A DNA stretch of 64,000 nucleotides from Irpex lacteus (GCA_001986395.2 MQVO02000002.1:1550001-1614000); one strand, 5' to 3'; shown: positions 35,097-47,837, numbered from the stretch's first letter. The notes: generated from the sequence alone by a model not told the origin. A program made the numbers and translations.

Positions 35097-36575
35097 CTCT
35101 AAGTCTGTTCGGTGCCCTGTGCACCACAGACAACATACCCTACGCCACACAGCAGGTGCATCTTTCTTTGTAGCCATAGCACTTTCGCGTACCCTCACGT
35201 TTTGTTTCTGTTTCTACCTGTCTCCTCCATTCTTCCTCCGCTAACCCCAGTATCATGTTTATCCCTTTTAACTCGTCCCTGTTCGTGTTTCCCCACATCA
35301 GTCCTGGACTTTTGGAGATTCCTCTCGCACTCTGCTCATCCTCTGTATACGTTCTTGTCCACTTATACTTATGCGACTACATTATGCTCTTCACACGCAA
35401 GTTGTACCATACTTGTATCACACCCTGCTCACCTTCGAATCCATATAATCCAAAGTTGCCCTATACTAGCACAGAAAGTAGTCATTTAGCTATTTTAGAT
35501 TGTTACAGTACCGCATATCTCCCCATCCGTGTTTCATAAATCTGTATTGGTATCATGAACGCTGTCTCCAAATACGTTGGGACCTGCATACCACAGAACC
35601 CTTTCCATGTGTGGCCACCAACAAATTAGGCAATGTGAGTCGATAAAAAGTTTTCTCTAAAAGATCATACCGTAGCATCTCAATCTAGCATACTCAGCAG
35701 CTGTGCAGACTATTTGGCACCATGTATGTCCGATGGAGGACGGGCTGCGCCACCTCTATGTCAAGCAGTCAGTCTTTAGTACATCAATACCTGATGACCC
35801 GCTGTTCCAGCTCACTCTACCAAACCGTTCAGGGTATCCTGGAGACTGACAGTGAAGCACCGTACTCATCTTCTTTGTGATATCGTGTCCTTGGGTTAGG
35901 CAAGTCCTTCTGTCACCGATAGCACGACCTGAGACTTCCAGAACAAGGCCACTGAGCTCCTGTTAGTCTTGATCTTGACATCTTTACCGCAAATCCGGCG
36001 TCGACAGCCGGCATCATCGTCCCCCGCGTTCTACGCAAGTTAATGGCGGTGCCTATGCGACGCGTACTCATCGGTGGAACGACGAATCACCGGCCTGTAG
36101 TTGTGTCAGTGACTTCAGCTTGAGATGCATCTCCGGTTCCGAGTGATATTACCGACAAAACGGATTTAAGTTTACCTTCCTGAGTAGGACATTGCTGCGG
36201 TTGAAACAACGTGCATTGCACGAGGTTGCCTATTGTAGGACATGTCAGCAATCCTGTAAGGCGACAATAACGGCGTCGGTCATGGCAACGTGGCTATGGC
36301 GTGGTTCCGGGATGCATGCTAAGTACAATAGCAATCGTGAATTGCGGTGTTTCTCTCAGAGAGTCATAACTGTAATTTTATACGGTAATGTTCTGTACAT
36401 CTGCATCTGTACTTGTGCAATCAGTAGTTCGCTCATTCGATCCAATGCACACCCGAGATATGGTAAGCGGAAACATACTTTTCTGTATATATACCCTGAA
36501 CCCTTCTTTCTGACAATCCAGGTACCAAATATCGCAACTCCATGACTCGACACAACCATCGTGTCCGTTAGAACT
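35097..36575. other. Long convergent intergenic stretch
   Basis: About 1.5 kb between the 3' end of HSP20 and the 3' end of the M20 amidohydrolase. The first 450 bp are T- and C-rich, consistent with 3' untranslated and terminator sequence. The remainder (35,550-36,550) has only short ORFs without recognisable motifs. No repeat, tRNA or mobile element was seen. Confidence 0.5.
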
Positions 36576-38632
36576 TTACGCAGCCCCTCTTGCCTTCTTA
36601 TCTTGCTCAAACGTCTTCTTGACCTATCACGAACACGAGAGAACGCAGATATGGTGTAAGATTCCGCGCATCCAGATATCCATGCTGTGGCAGAATGGTA
36701 AAGTGACTTACCTCTGAGAAGAACGCGTCATCAGTGAGAACCCTCACACCGACCGCAGCAAGAGCTCTGGACACGTTCAAGGTTGCAGCGTGGCTTTCAG
36801 GGCTCGCAGCCGACTTCGCAAAGGCCCTGGTGTGGTTTCCGCCATGAGGCTCAGTGGGAATAGCTGGATCGAGTTTGAATGTGCACAGCCCAGAAGGAAA
36901 AATGAGTCGTAGATTAGTACGTGACTGCGGCTACAGGTATCTGGGGAATGAGATGTGGAAAGCGGCACGTACCATAACCAGGGTGTATTGCCGGGAGAGC
37001 TGTGAGAAGGAAAACAGGTAAGTGAAAACGGAAGTCGCCACGTATGGATACGAACTCACCGTATGTGACGTTGCCCTAGTATGCGAATCAACCAGAGATG
37101 AGTACAGAAGAGAACTGCGATCTGACGGATTGAGGTACGTACAAAGTCCGTCGAGGCACTACTTATGCCGAATCCATAGTTTATAGTGCCGAAGTGACTG
37201 CGGAAGACGCGAGCGAATTCGTCTCCTACGTCAAAGGTTCAGTGACAGAATGAAATTATTGGAAGTTAAATTCACCCAATGCGCTGTTCTGCCGAAGGTC
37301 GAAGGTCGCGCCACCGTCCGCAATCTCCACTTTAGTGCCTGTAGCTAGTGATGCTGCTCTGTCTCACACAGGTATGTAAGTACGTAACAACCTAGCCTGA
37401 ATAGCGGTCAAGTCACTCACTTGAAGCAAGCTTCAACTCGTGGTACGAGTGCTTGCACATCTGCCCATGTTTCGCCACGGACATACCAGCTGTGACATCG
37501 CGTCTCAGCTGCGAACATGCTATGCAAGAATGGACGATATACTTACAACATCTTAGCGTAGTCCGGAATCACGTTCGGCGCCCAATCTTTGCCTTCAAAT
37601 ATACCGTGTATTCTGTGAGATGGCTTGACTTGCTGTCGGAGGAGTGCGACGCTCGTATATGCCGATACGGCCGCATCAAGAGCATTCTGCCCTTCCCATG
37701 GTGCAAGCGCCGCGTGAGCTCTTTGAAATGGAAGCTGAGATGAGTCTCGAAGGGATCGTATCCGTGTTTTAACTTACGTATGTCCATGATACTCTACAAT
37801 CTTACGCTGTATCGCAAGACAGCTACTCAGGCTGGCCGAGGAAAGAGGCCCGGGCGCTGGATGACACCTGAAGAAGAGCGTTTCGAACATGTGTATGAGA
37901 GATGAGACAACGATACAAGTACTTACATGAGACACGCATCCATTCCTTCGTATGCGCCTTTTTCAAGCAGGATAACTTTTCCTCCTCCGCCTTCTTCCCC
38001 TATGGAGTTGACTCATTAGACCGTTCTTGCTACCATAATCGCCATCGGTATCTTACCCGGAGTTCCCAATAACACAACCTTTCCTGGTATATCATGCTTC
38101 TGAAGTACGCTCTTGATAGCGCAAGCGACTGCAACTCCAGCGATTGCGATGAGATTGTGACCACAAGCGTGCCCAACGCCAGGAAGCGCATCCATCTCCG
38201 AGTTTACGCCAATAGTGCGGCCACCATCTCCATGGGTATATGTGGCTACCCATGCGGTTTCAAGGAGGTGGTGAGTGGTTACTTCGAATCCTTGTTTCTC
38301 CATGAAAGAAGTGAGGACATCGTGTGCATGGCTATGTATCGAATCCCATAAGTTTGTGAAGTTCACGGCCATTACAATGCCCAACTCACTGTTCTTCAAA
38401 TCTCAGTTCTGGATGCGCTGTCAATTCAGGTAGCGTCAGAGCAAGAATAGATAGTTGCTGGCTGGCAAGACGAACCAGATATATCAAGGCTCAGCTCTCG
38501 TAAAACTGGGTCCAGTGATTTTATACTATCCTGAATCGTCTCGAAAAACTCTGGCTTGTAGATTTCCTCTCCCGTGCCGTGAAGAGCGAGTTCTTCGCCG
38601 ACTTCCCAAATAGCCTTGGATTGTTCAGCCAT
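36576..38632 (-). CDS. M20-family amidohydrolase (PM20D2/aminoacylase-like)
   Basis: Thirteen minus-strand exons (38632-38476, 38417-38390, 38331-38057, 37999-37927, 37867-37778, 37720-37547, 37489-37421, 37358-37276, 37225-37143, 37075-37060, 36999-36973, 36863-36712, 36623-36576) give 424 residues. Metal-site and family motifs: HPELRFEEHHAHDVL, SEMDALPGVGHACGHNLIA, CHPAPGP, HGHTAHAALAPWEGQNALDA, GGATFDLRQNSALGDEF, and PTEPHGGNHTRAFAKSA near the C-terminus. These match the M20 di-zinc peptidase/amidohydrolase group closest to PM20D2, which cleaves dipeptide-like or N-acyl amino acid amides; the exact substrate is unknown. Exons of 28, 27 and 16 nt make it hard to predict automatically. Length and phases fit the family. 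Confidence 0.9.
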
Positions 38633-38929
38633 GTTAGCAAAGCAAAGTTCAGTCGAGAATGTTAGAAATCAACAGTCCTGGGCTATCAGCATCCAAATTC
38701 GCGCACTGAGTCCAAGTTGAAGATAAGTCCTACATAGTAATGACTCGGTATAGTAAACGTCTCACGGCTAGTACTGTCATACGTAGATCCAAGCTGTAAT
38801 CTTACCATCAGAATCTAGACGCTAAAGATAACGCAAACAGTATCATTTTGGCGCTTTCTATTAGTCCTCGTCACGGTCCTCAGCGGTCCTCTCATCTACC
38901 GCCACCACGAATTTAAACCGCCAGATGCA
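38633..38929. promoter_or_regulatory. Divergent promoter, M20 amidohydrolase and HCS1
   Basis: The 297 bp between two start codons on opposite strands must drive both genes. No TATA element or other clear motif was recognised. Confidence 0.45.
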
Positions 38930-41900
38930 ATGAGTTTCGAAACGTCCAACGATCAATCTATTCGTGCTTTTATAGCAAAACACAAGCAACTTCTGGCCAA
39001 GGAGCGTGAGGCGGAGGTTGAACGTACATCACTCCTGTTGTCGAGCTGTGCACCCAGCCTACTGGAGCAGAAAGGCCTTGCATTGGGTAACCTGGGGGTC
39101 GCGAACGTAAATATTGGCCTGGGTGGTAAAACGTGCGATGCTCTTCCCTTTGTATTGACTACAGCATCTGACCCGTTGAAAGTGCAGCTTAGTTGAGTTG
39201 GAGAGGCCGACCGCGTACCACAGCACACCACTCTTTCCGCCTCATAACTTCAGGCGCGTCCCAGGCTTGCATGACAGGCTACCGGTACTGAAGCTAGTTC
39301 AGACCAGGAGACCTTGCTCGAGTAGAGGACCATGTCACCACTACGAATAGCAAAAAGACTAACAAAGGCAAGAAAGTGGCCGAAAGCTCGCATGGTTCGA
39401 GAGCCGCCGAGGGCGTCGTTTACAAGGTATTCCCAGGGATAAATCCTCCGTATAGAAGACACTAACTCCATATTTATAGGTATCTGATATACGGATCGTG
39501 ATCGCCATCGATTCAGGAGACTCCAGTGACGATCTGGACTTACCTGACCGGTGCCGGGTTGTGAAACTCGCCAATAGTGTCACTTACGATAGGTCAGTGA
39601 ATGCTGGTCAACCGCAAGTCATTTGTAACATAACATGCTTATCAGAATGGAGAAGGCCTTGAACACGCTCAAGAAAATTGCCCTGCCAGATAACAACTCT
39701 GTGAGGGTGCCCCAGTATTTTAAAGTCAGTTAGAGCTAATCGCAATTAGACTAACGACAAGAACCTCCCTCGCATGACGCCTCTAATTCGAGTTCTATTG
39801 GGCATGGACCAGCCATCGGACAATCTCCCCATTAAGAACATCGATTTCTTCGATACAACGCTCAATCCAAGCCAACAGGATGCCGTCAAGTTTGCTCTCC
39901 AATCACCCGAAGTGGCGTGCATACATGGCCCTCCTGGTACGTGTTGCACATTCCAACTGACATGTTTCATATTATAGAAGCTACAAAACTAATACGTCAC
40001 TCGATGCATAGGCACCGGGAAGACTCATACACTGATCGAAATCATTCGTCAGCTGACTTCGCAGAGTGAAGTCAATCCCAGGCCACTGCGTGTGCTTGTA
40101 TGTGGCGCATCGAACCTCTCAGTAGATAACATCCTACAGAGACTACTAGCACTCCCGAAAACTGAAGCAGCTCCTCCGTTGAAGGCTACTCGGGTAGGCC
40201 ACCCAGCTCGGGTAATGGCGCATCAAGGCATACTGGACGCGACTCTAGAAGTCAAAGCCGGGAGGAGCGATGAGGTACGCATACTGTGTAGACGGAGTCA
40301 TCAGCGATTCTGACCATAATGGTGCTCATGCCTTCCCCATAGGCGGCTCTGGCACGGGACGTCAAGAATGAGCTCGAAGCTGCGTTGGATGTTCTGTCTG
40401 GAAAGGGTAAGGGTGCGAAAGGCAAGAAGCCTCGTGGATCTGAGAGGAAGAAGATGTGGGAGGAAGTCAAAGCCCTCCGAAAAGAGTACGAATTTTAATC
40501 ATCGCACATTACTAGTATGCTGATATTACGTGCTGTAGATATAGACAGCGAGAAGGCGGAGTGGTCCAAGGTGTTCTGAGCGAGTCTCAAGTATGTCGCC
40601 AACCTACTTCCTTCCGTGCGTCTCCCTATAGAAACTTACGATCTTGCAGATCGTACTCGCAACATGTCACTCGTCTGGCGGACGGCAGCTCTGGAACCAA
40701 GAATTCGACGTTGCCATTATTGATGAGGCCACTCAGGCTTTGGAGGCTGTGAGTGTCCCAATACTATAATAAAATTAGCACTAATGATGTGTTGCGGAAA
40801 CCCAGGTCTGTTGGATCCCAATATTCAAAGCGAAGAAGCTGATATTGGCAGGCGATCCTATGCAACTCCCTCCAACTATTCTATCCGTAGATAACCACCG
40901 GAAACCTGAGAAGAAAGCTCAGCTCTCCTCGAAAGCAAAGGTCCAAAGCGGGAGGAAGCAAGGACCTGCAACGAAGGCCCCAGAGCCAGCACAACCCGAT
41001 GTAGTGGGAGACAACGACGCCGCAAGTGAAGTTCATTCATCCAGCGAATCTGAAGTTGGTGACGAAGATGAAGCAAGCCAAGAGACCACCGAGATAGCGA
41101 AGAAATCTAACCTTCCAATGAAAGCTAAGCCGACTCGAACGAAGAAACCTCGCGGCCTCCGGCCACCTCGATCATTAGAAACGACTCTTTTTGATAGGTT
41201 AGAGAAGATGTATGGCCCCAGCATCAAACGGATGCTGAACGTGCAATATCGGTGTGTTGATTCTTCCCGTCGTAGTGTTACTGACTGATCGAAAACTTGA
41301 TTAGAATGCACGCTCAAATTGCCGCTTTCCCCTCGAAGATAATGTACCACAACAAGCTCACTTCACATGAATCCGTCAAGGAGCATCTACTACGAGACCT
41401 TCCGAACGCCAAGGCGAGCTCTGAGGACGAAGAGAAGGAGCTTCTTGGGACGCCTGTTGCATTTTATGACACGGCGGGATGCGAGTATTTCGAGCGTATG
41501 GATGGAGACGGTGACGAGGGCAGCAAATGTAACGAGAATGAGGCAATGGTTGTGAAGAACTTCATTGAACAGCTGGTAATGTCTCTGCTCCAGTTTCTGA
41601 AGTGGTCATACTGACAGCTCTAATTGATAGACATCTGTCGGTGTCCTGGCGTCGCAAATCGCCATTATCACTCCGTTCGTACTAACATATACCAGACACG
41701 CTGGAATTGAGCTGACAGCACTTGCGTCGCACAGATATCAAGCGCAGGTATCACTACTTACATCGCTCCTACGGCCCGTATACGGTTTGGAGCTCGAGAT
41801 TGGGACAGTAGACGGCATGCAAGGGCGAGAAAAGGATGCAGTTATCATAAGTCTGGTCAGAAGTAACGCAAACGTGAGCCTGAATTTTTTCGAATGTCTT

Positions 41901-42217
41901 ATTTTACTGATTGGAATCCGTTCAGCGCGAAGTCGGGTTTTTGAAGGACAAGAGGAGGCTCAATGGTATCAGCTCCGTTCTCAACCAAATCTCTACTGTA
42001 ACTGACGAGGTTCTAATGTAGTGGCTATGACTCGAGCGAAACGGCATCTGGTGCGTATCAAAATATTCTCGACAAGTGGAGTGAACTGATCGTTGTTGAA
42101 TGTACTAAGTGCGTTGTTGGTGATTCCTCGACAGTACAGCATGGAAGTCCTTTCTTGAAGAAATGGCTGACGTGGCTTGAGAACAATGCGGATGTGCGTT
42201 ATGCCGGTTTGGAATGA
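38930..42217 (+). CDS. HCS1: IGHMBP2/Hcs1-type superfamily 1 helicase
   Basis: Seventeen exons (38930-39132, 39188-39253, 39303-39426, 39480-39592, 39646-39700, 39762-39936, 40012-40274, 40343-40485, 40539-40590, 40650-40748, 40806-41251, 41305-41575, 41631-41674, 41735-41873, 41926-41965, 42022-42050, 42110-42217) give 789 residues. Helicase motifs in order: Q-motif LNPSQQDAVKFAL, Walker A GPPGTGKT near residue 245, VCGASNLSVDNIL, IIDEATQALE, LAGDPMQLPPTI, NVQYRMHAQIAAFPS, TVDGMQGREKDAVIISLVRSN and LNVAMTRAKRHLCVVGD. The N-terminal GLGNLGV...GLGGKT region is typical of SMUBP2/Hcs1. These Upf1-like enzymes unwind DNA/RNA and associate with replication or translation factors. An acidic/Lys-rich insert (about 95 residues) follows motif III. 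The intron 39254-39302 appears to be GC-AG. Confidence 0.92.
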
Positions 42218-42350
42218 CGCGTTGCCACAAATCCATTGTGTATATTATCGACGACCGTGGAAGATTGAGAACGAGACCTAGATTGAACAATTTGGGAAAC
42301 TATCTAAGAACTGCAACTCCAATGATGATTCGGCAACATTGGTGCATTGG

Positions 42351-43883
42351 TTACAGTCCTCTGCCAGGGTGAAGCAGCTGCTCTTGAACGATCAGAAGCA
42401 AAGCGTACAATGCTTCGATTTTCTGCATTCGATTTGAATATTCAGCGTTCACGCAATCTACGGCCACGACAAAGCTCTTCAGACTCACCGGCATAGGCAC
42501 GCCTTTCTCTCTGCCGAGCCTTACTACCTCCCCTACTACTACGTCCAACTCCATCGGCCTGTCTAGTTCGACATCGACGAGCATACTCGGACGATGCAGA
42601 CTATCAGTGCGAGCATGTATCTTCGCAGTGTTCTTCAGTGTTCGATCTATGATACCCGGATCGAGCCCCGGCGTAGATCCTTCGGGAGGAAAGAGTACAG
42701 AGCCAAGGTTGTATAACTCTGTGCATGCATCGTACAGGAAAGGGATCGTGTATTCACGGATGAGTGGCGTTCTATACGGGACATCTGCAGTCGGGGCATG
42801 AGGGGCTTCGCTCGAATTTGAATTATCGAGGCGACTGCTAACAGATTCATCTTCGACCGAGCGAGGATCAAGCTGTGGAGACCTGAAGATAGCTGGTAGA
42901 GGTAAGCGAGTAATGGCGGCTGTGGTACCGTGAACGCAGTTCCAGAAGTTTTTGCTATACTTGTGTCGTTGGATCTCGGGTACAATTGTGACCTCGCTGC
43001 CACCTTGCTTCAACATATCCGCAAATCCATTCAGGACCTCCTCTTCATGCGACGTATTCGAAGTCTCGGTGGTAGTTGGACGGTAAATACCCATAGTGAC
43101 TCTGTCCTATTACCTTGATCATGAGGGTCGGATATATCGAGAGGAGGTAGAACTTGAACGTACGAAGTCGTTATGCTCCACGACATCCTTCCCGATGAGC
43201 CTGGTACCTATCCACACGGCTGTGCTTATAATCTTTGGCACTTCTTCTGGGTATGCTCGCTTGAGAGCACGATACAAATCCTTTTCTATTCCGAGGCCGT
43301 TTTGTAGTAAAACATATGTTGGCTGAGTATGGGCGTTTCTATAGTCTTCTGAGAGCAGTGGGGCCAGCAGATCCGGCGTCCTCTGTATCTCTGGGATGGC
43401 TTTTGTAGCAAGCACGACGTGAGAGTAGGATCTGTCTGCTGCCGCGGAAACAGACCGAAATACTACGAAGTGAGTGCGAGACTCGTCAGATTCGTAGGAC
43501 AGCTGCTTGAGTAGTAAAGACCAAGCAGCCTAGTACCTACATCTATCCGGCTTCCAGCCTTTGACATCCCCGTATTTTCGGCTCTGGAAGTGCATTCCAT
43601 GTTCTGCGCCGAGAAGTGCGACCATGATGTTGAGCAAACTGTATTTTCGAGCACACCAAAAACCGGGTAACATACCGGACACTGCGTCGTAGTTGCTTCT
43701 AGCAACGACAGTTATCGTTGCCTGGCCACTACGTTTGAGTATCAACGAGTCTGCACTCCGGAACCCGCGCGCAAGACCATGGCATAAGCTTGTTGAATGT
43801 GATCCCCGCAAAGTGGTTCAATGTCACGTACAAATCGCTCCAACTGCACCAAAACCGACTAAAAGGACGTTTTTCGAGGTCAT
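42351..43883 (-). CDS. Ketopantoate reductase (PanE/ApbA) family protein
   Basis: Five minus-strand exons (43883-43832, 43750-43676, 43603-43541, 43462-43164, 43106-42351) give 414 residues. The N-terminus is a Rossmann fold, NVLLVGFGAVGAIYSL, followed by TITVVARSNYDAV, SHVVLATKAIPE, TYVLLQNGLGIEKDL and ISTAVWIGTRL. The C-terminal helical domain has YSKNFWNCVHGTTAAITRLPLP. These are 2-dehydropantoate 2-reductase family signatures (NADPH-dependent reduction of ketopantoate in pantothenate/CoA synthesis). Fungi often have several paralogues with unassigned substrates, so the exact role is open. A Ser/Asp-rich insert of about 30 residues lies in the C-terminal domain. The 3' end converges on HCS1 with a gap of 133 bp. 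Confidence 0.88.
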
Positions 43884-44246
43884 CGCGAGTATTATCAGTG
43901 CTACGCCGTGGACACTCGTGCGGATGGTATTAGTACCGCAACGGTAAGTAATTTCAAGTTGAACATTGAAAGTCCGAATCGTATTCAAGATAAGTATACT
44001 GTATGGCGTCATCCCTCGGGGAACGCCACAACGTTTGAGATTGCCATTTTAGCTCCAGTCGGGGGTCAATCTCTAGTTGGCCGACTGACATGATCTGAAA
44101 ACACAAGCACCAGAGCACAATCATGTGTTCGGCAGGCTACAATCGCTATACATTCAATATTGTTACACTGAGATATCCAAAATCATTTTTTTGAAAGATT
44201 CCGCGTTCCTAAATCGAGTTCCAAGACTCCAAGTGCCACCTCAACT
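43884..44246. other. Intergenic stretch, KPR promoter and Argonaute 3' end
   Basis: About 360 bp. It holds the minus-strand promoter of the ketopantoate-reductase gene and the 3' end of Argonaute. A short plus-strand ORF (43908-44093) overlaps its left part, partly antisense to the reductase leader. It has no recognised family and was not called. Confidence 0.45.
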
Positions 44247-47200
44247 TCACAAATAGAACATGGTATTGCGCACATTGGCCCCGACGCCTCCATGCCAGAG
44301 CTGCTCCCCTTCACGGAATACTTCGTTCAATGTCTCGTCATCGGTCGTTGCTGTAGTATTTGTGTCTGTGATGCCTTGAAGGAGCTTGTGCAGGTAGCAG
44401 CGTCCCCTCTCGCACGCGAGATCAGCGTAGTACGCAGGAGAGACGAGACTGACGGCCTTGGTAGCACGTGCAAACATATAGCTGACGTCGTTCGTTAACG
44501 GTTGAAGAACGTCGGCAGTGAAGCCGATCTCGTCGTGCACCACGTAGTAGTGAGTGGGCCGCGTAGTACCTTGCAGTCCACCGTGTGCTAGACAAGGTCG
44601 ATTTGTAAGTACAGAGAGTGCTCTTGTTTCGTCGATCCGCTCACCTTGTAGGAAGAAGTCAAACCCGTATACTGCAGTTACACCACGGTCGACGACGGTT
44701 CCTGGCCTTGGATTGCCATCATTGGCAGCGTGCTGGACCTCTGTAGGGTAGAACCGAGTGTGGTGACGCTTGCCGCAGATGACGATACTCAGTTTTGGCC
44801 GGTAAATCTTCTCTACATCTCTGAACTTGGTGAAAGCCGCCATCATCTCAGGCATCTCCTCATTCACGACCGTATGGAATTGCCCCTTTTGAACCGTCAG
44901 CCACCATCCTGAATCCGGTATTCATGTCGATGAATAAAGCTTACTTCTGATACACCGTCACGGTAGACAATGATTCGCTTCGGCAATACCTTGCTCTTTG
45001 CCTTGAAGACGTTCAGGCGCTCCACCATCATCCCGCAGAGGTCCGTTACCATCTGATATGATACGAGATTAAGTTACGTTAGACAAACCAACAAGATACT
45101 GAGGCACGCACCTCTTTTCTGGTCTCTTGGATCCGGAGGCTCGCGGGAAACTGTCCGAAGTCGTTGTCCGTGCTAGCAACGACCGCAGCGATGGAGGGAG
45201 TACCCCTAACGGTACCAGGTCCTGGATGTGTCACATCAATCCCGACAAGCATCGTCGGCTCCCGATTGAGCCATGCGGCACTTCTTCCCTCGAGACGATG
45301 ATTGACGCCACCTGTCTTCATATTGACCTTCAGCGCGACGTTTGCAAAGTACTGGAGTTGCCCTCTCTCTTTGCGAAACTTCTCTACCTGAACGCAAACC
45401 GTTGAGACGTCGAGGTATGAATCGGCCAGGTGCTTGAGACCATTGTAGATATGACGGTCGCCATTGGAGAGGATGACGAACACGAACTTCGGCTTCTTCT
45501 TCAAAGACATCAGAGTGCTACGAATCACCCCAATGGCATCGGCGCGAATAGGCTGCTCGCGTGACTTGTAAGGCAACCTGGCTTCTACGATACCGTCCGG
45601 TGGTCCAGCAACGCTAACGCCAGACTTCCTGCACATACTAATGAACCCGTCCAAGGTGGACTTCAGCGCAGGGTCCTGTGGGCCTTGGAACTCGTGACGA
45701 TTACCGTCTCGAATGAGCAGAACGGCCCAGTTGTCTAGTTTGCCGCCAACGGCAAACCTAACATCACGAAGGTTCCATCCAGCGCGGTCGTCGACACGAG
45801 GTGCGCCCTGACCGTACCTGATGTTCGGTGGAGGGAGGATTCGACCGGGAACGATAGCCATTTCCTTGCCAATGCTGATGCCAAAGGCGCGTGCGGGATC
45901 CTGCGCATCGAAGTATCCCAGTTCACGAATACCACGCTGTGTAATGGCTGCTGCATTAACGTTGGGAGGTTGACATGCGACCGTGATCATCGCCGCCGTA
46001 TGCTCTTCCAGCAACTTTCCGCGGAATGGCTGCTTCTCCAGGATAACGCAAACTTCTGCCGGCAAGAGGTTCTCTTTCTTAGAGTTCTTGCCACCGACAT
46101 TAATGAGAGGAAGCTCAGGATAGCGAAGCTGAATGTTATACTCTATAAGAAACGTTAGACGTGTTCGCGCCTGTCGTACGAGCGAACATACTCTTCTTGA
46201 AATACACCTCAACCGTCACCCTACCATATTCCTCCGAATCGAAAGAGTGCTGCCTAGCATTCAGTCGGCTGACACCGCTAATCGTCTTCCGATAGCCCAG
46301 ATGCGTCGTCTTGATACGTACTTGCCTGCAGAAGGCATTGGGCCTAGCGCTGAAACTGGCGTTCATAAATGACTGCAGGCTCTCCGCTAGATTACCCGGG
46401 ACGTAGAAAGCCGTAGTGCAAACGTTGACGTTCACCATCAACTGCTTATGCGCGGGGCGAACGGAAGAGTAGAAGCCTCGCCATGCCTCAAGACCAGCAC
46501 CTAAAGACGTGGGCGGCTCGGCGGCGGAAGGATGGAAGAACTTGTTTCTTCCTACCATCACACCGTCGCCAACCGACCGGTTTGGGTACGCGGCAAGGAT
46601 GAGGTTCAAGGCCGAGATTATGGGGAGGACGTCATAGCCGCGGTATTGTGGTTGGCCGTTCAAGTAGCTTGGAGGATAAATATTAGTCAGCACGAGATTC
46701 CTCGATGCTTGCAGAATAAAGCCACGGAGGCCCGTCATGGATATAGCAATCAAGGAGAGAAGCAGAGCAATACGCGGCGTGGCAAGCGTCTAAAGGCGTA
46801 AACACCTGAACAAACGTGGTTCTGGCGTGTCGCACCCAGAGACGCTTCACGTTGCCTCGTGGGCGATGAAGTGTCAAAGGAAAGTAGAAAACATACTTGT
46901 GCAAATTCTGCGTATCCAAATTCTGGATGAACTCAATAGTAAGCGTGTACTCCTTAGGATCCTGCTTCTTGGCCCCGCCTTTCTTGCCTCCTTTGGGCTT
47001 GGCCTGCGCAGGACGAGGAACTGCGTCCTCCTCGTCGGTATAAGGAACGCGGATAACGAGAGGCTGGGGCAGCTTGATGGAGGATATGAGCTTGCTAGCA
47101 TGGTCGTGTGCAACCTTGCCGCGCATGCCCGCTTTCTCCCAGTCGTCGGTTTGCTCAGCTAGTTGAAAGATACGCCTCTTGAGACGTTTGACAGAGACCG

Positions 47201-47757
47201 CCGGTGCGATCTTCACGTCGTGCTCATACAGAGTGATCTTCGGAACTTTGACTGGGAAGAAGTTGGTTCGTAACTTGATCTGCGTCCCAAGAGTGCCGAA
47301 ATCCGGGCGCACGGGGAGTTCATTATCATTGATCCTCAAGGACCCAAATGACTGAACCAGCGCATCTTCTGAGTTGTTTTGTAAGCGGGAGTCGATGGTA
47401 ACAGGGCCCGGTAGGAACACTCTGTGATGGTGAGCGATTAACAGCATTATCACGAGTCCAAGACGAGTATGGCACCCACCCTCCTTGCGCTCTGGGCGCA
47501 CCTCCCCGAAAGCCACCGCCCCCTCCACGTCCTCCGCGAAAATCGCCCCGACCACGAAAATCCCCTCGGCCGCGAAAATCCCCGCCGCCGCGATAGCCAC
47601 CACGGTCAGACCCGCGGTCGCTGCCTCGATAACTGCTGTCACTCCCTCTGTAACCTCCACGGTCGGGAGAACCACGTCCTCGGTATGAACTGGAATCGCT
47701 GTCACCCCGACCACGGCCGCCGCGACCGCCGCGACCACCTCTTCCTCGATCAGCCAT
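44247..47757 (-). CDS. Argonaute, RNA-guided slicer
   Basis: Seven minus-strand exons (47757-47480, 47421-46897, 46667-46192, 46142-45112, 45052-44945, 44885-44645, 44587-44247) give 999 residues. The N-terminus is an RGG/RG-rich arm (MADRGRGGRGG, about 90 residues). Then come the N domain, a PAZ domain (about 340-450, with VCTTAFYVPGNL and KKYNIQLRYPELPLINVG), the MID region and a PIWI domain (about 600-985). All four slicer residues appear present: Asp in LVGIDVTHPGP (about 729), Glu in the TRKE stretch (about 770), Asp in IVYRDGVSEGQF (about 802) and His in RPTHYYVVHDE (about 899). Argonautes load small RNAs in RNA silencing. The intron 46668-46896 is 229 bp, unusually long here. A TATA box lies at 47838-47845. 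Confidence 0.95.
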
Positions 47758-47837
47758 GGTAAAGGGTAGGTGTTGTTGCTGTTTAAAGAGTTGAAGGTGA
47801 GTGTTCGAGATCAGGAGTGGGTGAGGCAGGGCCGCGG

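Noticed and set aside
43908..44093. 61-codon plus-strand ORF between the reductase and Argonaute genes
   Set aside because: Too short, no family, and it lies in the promoter of one gene.
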